A stretch of 18,642 nucleotides of DNA from WHTX01 sp038255145 (GTDB lineage Bacteria; Actinomycetota; Acidimicrobiia; Acidimicrobiales; CAIXPF01): positions 1-18,642 of the forward strand of contig JBBSLP010000084.1 of the NCBI GenBank assembly GCA_038255145.1, in the 5' to 3' direction. The notes below the pieces were generated by a model. That model made no database searches and was not told the DNA's origin. It worked only from the letters and a program-made list of their open reading frames with translations. The translations under genes were made by a program, and so were the position numbers. Below, piece by piece: positions 13,870 to 18,642 of this stretch (position 1 is its first letter; every line of letters begins with the position of its first letter).

Positions 13870-14720
13870 CCAGCCCCAGCGACGTGATCGAAACCGTGGT
13901 GCCCCCCGAGGCCACCGGCGACATGGTGCTGGAGATCCGCCAGCTGTCCGCCGTGTTCGACGGCTTCGTGGCCCTGGGCGGGGTGAACTTCTCCGTCCGC
14001 CAGGGCGAGATCCGCTTCGTGATCGGCCCCAACGGTGCCGGCAAGACCACCCTCATCGACTGCATCACCGGGCTGACGAAACCCACCGAGGGCCAGGTCC
14101 TCTTCGAGGGCAACGAGATCACCGGCACCAACCCCCACCGGGTGGTGCGCATGGGCATCGGCCGCAGCTTCCAGACGCCCACGGTGTTCGAGCAGCTGTC
14201 GGTGATCGACAACCTCGACCTGGCCGAGTCGTTCCGCAAGCCCATGTTCCGCCTGTTCGGCCGGCGCAAGGGGACGACCCCCCGGGTCGACGCCACCCTG
14301 GACCGCATCGGTCTGGGGGCCGTGGGCACGCAGCCGGCGGGCACCCTCAGCCACGGCCAGAAGCAGTGGCTGGAGATCGGCATGCTGCTGGTGCAGCAGC
14401 CCCGGCTCATGCTGCTGGACGAGCTGGTGGCGGGCATGAGCCCCCAGGAGCGCCTCGACACCGGGGCCCTGCTCATGGAGCTGGCCGTCGACCACACCAT
14501 CGTCGTCATCGAGCACGACATGTCCTTCTTGCGCCGTTTCGCCACCTCGGTGACCGTGCTGCACGAGGGGCGCATCCTTTCGGAGGGCACGGTGGAGCAG
14601 GTCCAGTCCGATCCCAAGGTCCGCGAGGTCTACCTGGGCCGCTCCCGCGACGAGCGCTCGGGGGCGTCGCTGGCCGACGCCAGCGCCCCGGCGGGCGCCG
14701 AGGCCGGAGCGGCCCGATGA
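13866..14720 (+). CDS. urtD: Urea ABC transporter ATP-binding protein UrtD
   Basis: A 284-residue ATPase of the LivG/UrtD class. The GTG at 13866 overlaps the urtC stop in the same GTGA way as the other junctions; a longer open frame upstream to 13593 is a shadow of urtC. Walker A is GPNGAGKTT (54-62), followed by LIDCITGLTKPTEGQVLFEG. The signature is LSHGQKQWLEIG (from 161), typical of UrtD rather than LivG, and the switch His lies in VVIEHDMSFLRRFA. Walker B reads LMLLDEL (181-187): the residue after the catalytic Glu is Leu, where UrtD proteins normally have Pro (DEP). The catalytic Asp and Glu themselves are intact. The last ~25 residues are an Ala/Ser/Gly-rich tail beyond the family's usual end. 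Confidence 0.95.
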   Translation: MTSPSDVIETVVPPEATGDMVLEIRQLSAVFDGFVALGGVNFSVRQGEIRFVIGPNGAGKTTLIDCITGLTKPTEGQVLFEGNEITGTNPHRVVRMGIGRSFQTPTVFEQLSVIDNLDLAESFRKPMFRLFGRRKGTTPRVDATLDRIGLGAVGTQPAGTLSHGQKQWLEIGMLLVQQPRLMLLDELVAGMSPQERLDTGALLMELAVDHTIVVIEHDMSFLRRFATSVTVLHEGRILSEGTVEQVQSDPKVREVYLGRSRDERSGASLADASAPAGAEAGAAR

Positions 14721-15415
14721 GGCTGGAGATCGACGACGTCCACGTGGCCTACGGGCGCACCCGGGTGCTCTTCGGGGTGTCCCTCGAGGTGCCCGACGGC
14801 ATGCTCGTGTGCCTGATGGGCCGCAACGGGGTGGGCAAGACCACCCTGCTCAACGCCCTCATGGGGGTGCTGCCCCTGCAATCGGGCTCCATCCGGGCCG
14901 ACGGGGTGGAGATCTCCAAGCTGTCGCCGTGGGACCGGGCCCTCCTGGGCATCGGCTACGTGCCCCAGGGCCACCAGGTGTTCCCCCAGCTCACGGCCAG
15001 GGAGAACCTGCAGGTGGTGCTGGAGCGGACCCGGACCAAGGACCGCACCGCCATCGACGACGCCCTCGACGTCTTCCCCCGGCTCAAGCCCCTGCTCGAG
15101 CGGCCCGCCGGGCTGCTGTCGGGGGGTCAGGCCCAGCAGCTGGCCATCGCCCGGGCCCTGGTGACCCGGCCCAAGGTGCTGGTGCTGGACGAGCCCTCCG
15201 AGGGCATCCAGCCCAACATCATCATGGAGATCGAGGACGCCATCTCCGAGCTGCACCGCTCGACGGGCATGTCCATCCTGCTGGTCGAGCAGTACGTCGA
15301 GCTGGCCCTGCGCCTGTCCGAGCGCTACGCGGTGATGGACGGCGGGCTCATCGGCCACGCCGGCACCACCGAAGCCGCCGACGCGGCAGACTTCGCCGAC
15401 CTGCTCACCGTCTGA
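14717..15415 (+). CDS. urtE: Urea ABC transporter ATP-binding protein UrtE
   Basis: A 232-residue ATPase of the LivF/UrtE class, the second nucleotide-binding subunit of the importer. The ATG at 14717 overlaps the urtD stop (ATGA). Motifs: VHVAYGRTRVLFGVSLEVPD (A-loop Tyr12), Walker A GRNGVGKTT (35-43) with TLLNALMGVLPLQSGSI, IGYVPQGHQVFPQLTARENL (Q-loop), signature LLSGGQAQQLAIARAL (from 133), Walker B VLVLDEPSEGIQP (154-166), and ILLVEQYVELAL. EGIQPNII after Walker B is characteristic of UrtE. All catalytic motifs look intact, unlike the Pro-to-Leu change in UrtD. It is the last transporter gene; urease begins 50 bp later with no clear promoter in between. Confidence 0.96.
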   Translation: MRLEIDDVHVAYGRTRVLFGVSLEVPDGMLVCLMGRNGVGKTTLLNALMGVLPLQSGSIRADGVEISKLSPWDRALLGIGYVPQGHQVFPQLTARENLQVVLERTRTKDRTAIDDALDVFPRLKPLLERPAGLLSGGQAQQLAIARALVTRPKVLVLDEPSEGIQPNIIMEIEDAISELHRSTGMSILLVEQYVELALRLSERYAVMDGGLIGHAGTTEAADAADFADLLTV

Positions 15416-15465
15416 TCCCCAGCAGCCTGACCCCACCGAGCACCTGACCTACCCGGAGCTACCGG

Positions 15466-15764
<299 letters not shown>

Positions 15765-15768
<4 letters not shown>

Positions 15769-16145
15769 GCACGCCGGCGAGCGACACAGGCGTGAGCGCC
15801 GGCGTCATCCCCGGCGAGGTGCTGCTGGGCGAGGGCACGGTGACCATCCTCGAGGGGCGGGCCATCACCACGGTGCTGGTGGCCAACACCGGTGACCGGC
15901 CCATCCAGGTCGGTTCGCACTACCACTTCGCCGAGGCCAACCCCGCCCTGCAGTTCGACCGGGCCGCGGCCCGGGGCTGCCGCCTGGCCATCCCCGCCGG
16001 CACCTCGGTGCGCTTCGAGCCCGGCATCGAGCGCCACGTCGACCTGGTGGCCTACGTGGGTGCCCGCATCGTCGCCGGCTTCCGCGGCGAGGTGGCCGGC
16101 CCCCTCGATGGGCCCGCCGGTGCTTCTCCCGAAGGCGGCGTGTGA
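15765..16145 (+). CDS. ureB: Urease beta subunit UreB
   Basis: A 126-residue urease beta subunit. The GTG at 15765 overlaps the ureA stop (GTGA). After a short variable N-terminus (STPASDTGVSAG) the family pattern starts: IPGEVLLGEGTVTILEG, VANTGDRPIQVGSHYHFAEA (the most conserved urease beta block), NPALQFDRAAARGCRLAIPA and GTSVRFEPGIERHVDLVAYV. The C-terminal ~18 residues (VAGPLDGPAGASPEGGV) are a flexible, Pro/Gly-rich extension of modest length. The subunit is structural and has no catalytic residues of its own. Its TGA lies within the ureC start region. Confidence 0.97.
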
Positions 16146-17854
16146 TGGAGCTCGATCGTCGTCGCTACGCCGCCCTGTACGGGCCCACGGTGGGGGACCG
16201 GGTGCGCCTGGCCGACACCGACCTGGTCATCGAGGTCACCGAGGACCGCTGCGCCGGAGGGGACGAGGTCGTCTTCGGCGGGGGCAAGGTCATCCGCGAG
16301 TCGATGGGCCAGGGTTCGGCCACCCGGGCCCAGGGCACCCCCGACCTGGTCATCACCGGGGCCCTCATCCTCGACCACTGGGGTGTCATCAAGGCCGACA
16401 TCGGCGTGCGCGACGGGCGCATCGTGGCCATCGGCAAGGCCGGCAACCCCGACACCATGGACGGGGTCCACCCCGCCCTGGTCATCGGCCCCTCGACCGA
16501 CATCCTGTCGGCCAACGGCAAGATCGTCACCGCCGGGGCCGTGGACAGCCACGTCCACCTCATCTGCCCCGAGATCCTCACCGAGGCCCTGAGCGGGGGC
16601 ATCACCACCATCATCGGCGGCGGCACCGGTCCCACCGACGGCACCAAGGCCACCACCGTCACCGCCGGTTCGTGGAACCTGGGGCTGATGCTGCAGGCCC
16701 TCGACGGCTGGCCCCTGAACATCGCCCTGCTGGGCAAGGGCAACACCGTGTCCGAGGCCGGCATGCGCGAGCAGTTGGTGGGCGGGGCATCGGGCTTCAA
16801 GCTCCACGAGGACTGGGGCACCACCCCCGCCGTCATCGACGCCTGCCTGCGGGTGTGTGACGCCGAGGCCGTGCAGGTGGCCATCCACACCGACACCCTC
16901 AACGAGGCCGGCTACGTGCAGTCGACCCTGGCCGCCATCGCCGGGCGCACGATCCACACATACCACACCGAGGGTGCCGGCGGCGGCCACGCCCCCGACA
17001 TCATCACCGTGGTGTCCGAGCCCAACGTGCTGCCCAGCTCGACCAACCCCACCCGGCCCCACACGGTCAACACCATCGACGAGCACCTGGACATGTTGAT
17101 GGTGTGCCACCACCTCAACCCGGCCATCGCCGAGGACCTGGCCTTCGCCGAGAGCCGCATCCGGCCCTCGACCATCGCCGCGGAGGACGTGCTGCACGAC
17201 CTGGGCGCCATCTCCATCATCGGCTCGGACAGCCAGGCCATGGGGCGCGTCGGCGAGGTCGTGCTGCGCACCTGGCAGACGGCCCACGTCATGAAGCGGC
17301 GCCGCGGTGCCCTGGCCGGCGACGGGGCGGCCGACAACCTGCGGGCCCGGCGCTACGTGGCCAAGTACACGATCTGCCCGGCCATCGCCCACGGCCTCGA
17401 CGGCGAGGTGGGCTCGGTCGAGGTGGGCAAGCTGGCCGACCTGGTCCTGTGGGATCCGGCCTTCTTCGGGGTGCGGCCCCAGGTCGTGCTCAAGGGCGGC
17501 TTCATCGCCTACGCCCAGATGGGCGACGCCAACGCGTCGATCCCCACCCCTCAGCCCGTGTTCGCCCGGCCCATGTTCGGCGCCGCGCCGGCCGCGGCCG
17601 CAGCCACCAGCGTCACCTTCGTGGCCCCCGTTGCCATCGAGGAGGGTCGCCTGGTCGAGCGCCTGGGGCTGCGCAAGGCCCTGGTCCCCGTGCGCGACAC
17701 CCGCCGGTTGGGCAAGGCCGACCTGCCCGAGAACGACAGCCGACCCGACGTGACCGTGGACCCCGACACCTTCGCCGTGCGCATAGACGGCGAGCTCATC
17801 GAGGCCGCCCCCGCCACCGAGCTGCCCATGGCCCAGCGCTATTTCCTCTTTTGA
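16142..17854 (+). CDS. ureC: Urease alpha (catalytic) subunit UreC
   Basis: A 570-residue catalytic subunit with every active-site residue in place, offset by +3 from Klebsiella numbering. Nickel ligands are His137 and His139 (VDSHVHLICP), carbamylated Lys220 (GFKLHEDWG), His249 (AIHTDTLNE), His275 (TYHTEGAGGGHAPD) and Asp363 (GSDSQAMGR). His222 is present, and the mobile flap carries Cys322-His323 (MVCHHLNP). It starts RYAALYGPTVGDRVRLADTD and ends QRYFLF, both normal. The start could be GTG 16142 (4-bp overlap with ureB, as elsewhere in the operon) or ATG 16145; GAAGG at 16131-16135 serves either. The stop (17852-17854) sits inside an 18-bp tandem repeat and overlaps the ATG of a short relay ORF. 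The enzyme hydrolyses urea in the cytoplasm. Confidence 0.98.
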   Translation: MMELDRRRYAALYGPTVGDRVRLADTDLVIEVTEDRCAGGDEVVFGGGKVIRESMGQGSATRAQGTPDLVITGALILDHWGVIKADIGVRDGRIVAIGKAGNPDTMDGVHPALVIGPSTDILSANGKIVTAGAVDSHVHLICPEILTEALSGGITTIIGGGTGPTDGTKATTVTAGSWNLGLMLQALDGWPLNIALLGKGNTVSEAGMREQLVGGASGFKLHEDWGTTPAVIDACLRVCDAEAVQVAIHTDTLNEAGYVQSTLAAIAGRTIHTYHTEGAGGGHAPDIITVVSEPNVLPSSTNPTRPHTVNTIDEHLDMLMVCHHLNPAIAEDLAFAESRIRPSTIAAEDVLHDLGAISIIGSDSQAMGRVGEVVLRTWQTAHVMKRRRGALAGDGAADNLRARRYVAKYTICPAIAHGLDGEVGSVEVGKLADLVLWDPAFFGVRPQVVLKGGFIAYAQMGDANASIPTPQPVFARPMFGAAPAAAAATSVTFVAPVAIEEGRLVERLGLRKALVPVRDTRRLGKADLPENDSRPDVTVDPDTFAVRIDGELIEAAPATELPMAQRYFLF

Positions 17855-17897
17855 TGGTGCCGTCTCTTTTGATGGTGCCGTCTCTTCTGATGGGGCT
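17844..17897 (+). repeat. 18-bp tandem repeat spanning the ureC stop and the ureC-ureF gap
   Basis: Three copies of an 18-bp unit, GTCTCTTTTGATGGTGCC: 17844-17861 (two differences at its start), 17862-17879 (exact) and 17880-17897 (three differences). A partial fourth copy overlaps the ureF start. Each contains TGATG, a stop fused to a start. The T-rich runs contrast with the surrounding GC-rich coding sequence. The unit length is a multiple of three, so the repeat can be translated. Confidence 0.9.
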
Positions 17898-17904
17898 GTC
17901 CTGA
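17854..17904 (+). CDS. 16-codon relay ORF between ureC and ureF (candidate)
   Basis: The ATG at 17854 overlaps the ureC TGA (TGATG). The frame reads MVPSLLMVPSLLMGLS and stops at TGA 17902-17904, which in turn overlaps the ATG of ureF (TGATG again). A ribosome finishing ureC could therefore reinitiate, translate this peptide, and reinitiate at ureF, which has no clear ribosome binding site of its own. The peptide is hydrophobic and repetitive because it comes from the 18-bp repeat. Its role as a coupling device is inference; it may be a by-product of the duplication. Confidence 0.4.
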   Translation: MVPSLLMVPSLLMGLS

Positions 17905-18608
17905 TGGGGGCGGCTGGGGCCAGCGCCCTGCTGCTGCTGGCCGACGGGCGCTTCCCCGCCGGGGGCCACGCCCATTCGGCCGGGGTCGAGTCGGCGGTGG
18001 CCGACGGACGGGTCCACGACCTGGCCTCCCTCGATGCCTACGTGCGGGGCCGCCTGCGTTCGGCGGGCGTGGTCGACGCCGCGCTGGCCGTGGCCACCTG
18101 GCAGGCCGTGGGCACCGCCGTCGACGAGGCCGCCCAGCGCGCCGCCCTGGTGGCGTTGGAGGCCCAGGCCTCGGCCCGGCTCCCGGCCGAGCCCCTGCGG
18201 CGGGCGTCGCGGCGGTTGGGCCGCCAGCTGGCCCGGGTCAGCGCCCGGTGCTGGCCGTCGGCCGCCCTGGCCACCCTGGTCGACGTGTGCCCCGAGGGCG
18301 CGCACCTGTCGGTGGCCTTCGGCGTCGTCGGCCTGGCCGCCGGCCTCGACGCCCCCGACCTGGCCCTGCTCGTGGCCCACCACACCCTGACCACCCCGGC
18401 CCAGGCCGCCGTGCGCCTGCTGGGCCTGGACCCCTTCGCCTGCGCGGCGCTGACCGCCCGCCTCGGCACCCTGGCCGCCGAGGTCGCCGGCGAGGCCGCG
18501 GTCGCCGGCCGGGGACCGCTCGACGAGCTGCCGGCCCGGTCGGGTCCCGTCGTCGACATCGCCGCCGTCGAGCACCCGGGGTGGGACCTCCGCCTCTTCG
18601 CCACCTGA
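17904..18608 (+). CDS. ureF: Urease accessory protein UreF
   Basis: A 234-residue UreF. This all-helical protein forms the UreD(H)-UreF-UreG complex that delivers nickel and promotes carbamylation of the active-site Lys in UreC. The N-terminus carries the family signature ALLLLADGRFPAGGHAHSAG followed by VESAVADGRVHDL (compare the S-FPxG-Y/H-x-HS-x-GLE pattern). LAVATWQAVG, a LP-x-E-x-x-RASRRLGRQL segment and PEGAHLSVAFGVVGLAAGLD also fit. The late helices include HHTLTTPAQAAVRLLGLDPF, also conserved. Length is typical. The ATG overlaps the stop of the relay ORF, with no good Shine-Dalgarno upstream. ureG and ureD are not in the window and would be expected downstream. Confidence 0.93.
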   Translation: MGAAGASALLLLADGRFPAGGHAHSAGVESAVADGRVHDLASLDAYVRGRLRSAGVVDAALAVATWQAVGTAVDEAAQRAALVALEAQASARLPAEPLRRASRRLGRQLARVSARCWPSAALATLVDVCPEGAHLSVAFGVVGLAAGLDAPDLALLVAHHTLTTPAQAAVRLLGLDPFACAALTARLGTLAAEVAGEAAVAGRGPLDELPARSGPVVDIAAVEHPGWDLRLFAT

Positions 18609-18642
18609 ACCCATCGCCACCTGAACCCATCGCCACCTGAAC
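18600..18642 (+). repeat. 16-bp tandem repeat starting at the ureF stop, running into the window edge
   Basis: The unit GCCACCTGAACCCATC occurs at 18600-18615, 18616-18631 and, cut by the window end, 18632-18642. The first copy contains the ureF stop codon (18606-18608). The last visible base is still inside the array, so the copy number is at least 2.7 and its far end is not seen. Confidence 0.9.

Overview
This is about 18.6 kb of very GC-rich DNA with frequent GTG and TTG starts, many 4-bp stop/start overlaps and strong third-position GC. Together with the gene content this points to an actinobacterium, perhaps a member of the Acidimicrobiia. That placement is inference from composition and protein style; there is no rRNA gene in the window. 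The 5' edge cuts an SDR gene and the 3' edge falls just after ureF.

Layout. (1) 1-288: C-terminal part of a short-chain dehydrogenase. (2) 419-3060: two translationally coupled CNNM/CorC-type membrane proteins. (3) 3217-4677: a secreted collagen-like protein with an N-terminal 'DTR...GYF' module, a Gly-X-Y stalk and a BclA/C1q-like tip. (4) 4754-5236: an SRPBCC/AHSA1-type protein. (5) 5261-9007, minus strand: a small Thr/Ala-rich membrane-anchored protein, an ApbE-type flavin transferase and a haem-binding ferric-reductase-like membrane protein, tightly coupled. Downstream of them are an enoyl-CoA hydratase reduced by a large internal deletion, a stand-alone membrane-anchored DTR-module protein and a frameshifted HdeD-like (DUF308) protein. 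(6) 9190-10051: two small membrane proteins, the second of the YbaN/DUF454 family. (7) 10251-18608: a complete urea ABC transporter (urtABCDE) running directly into urease genes ureA, ureB, ureC and ureF. ureG and ureD would be expected beyond the right edge.

How it works together. The right half is one nitrogen-scavenging unit. UrtA captures urea, UrtBCDE imports it, UreABC hydrolyses it to ammonia and carbamate, and UreF takes part in nickel-site maturation. Nearly every junction is a 4-bp overlap. The exceptions are urtA/urtB (a 13-bp perfect stem-loop plus a 13-bp tandem repeat), urtE/ureA (a 50-bp gap) and ureC/ureF (an 18-bp tandem repeat encoding a 16-residue relay ORF). A third, 16-bp tandem repeat begins at the ureF stop. 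These repeats at gene junctions, the truncated hydratase, the flavin electron-transfer operon without a visible flavin acceptor, and a leader with mutually exclusive hairpins are the main points for follow-up.
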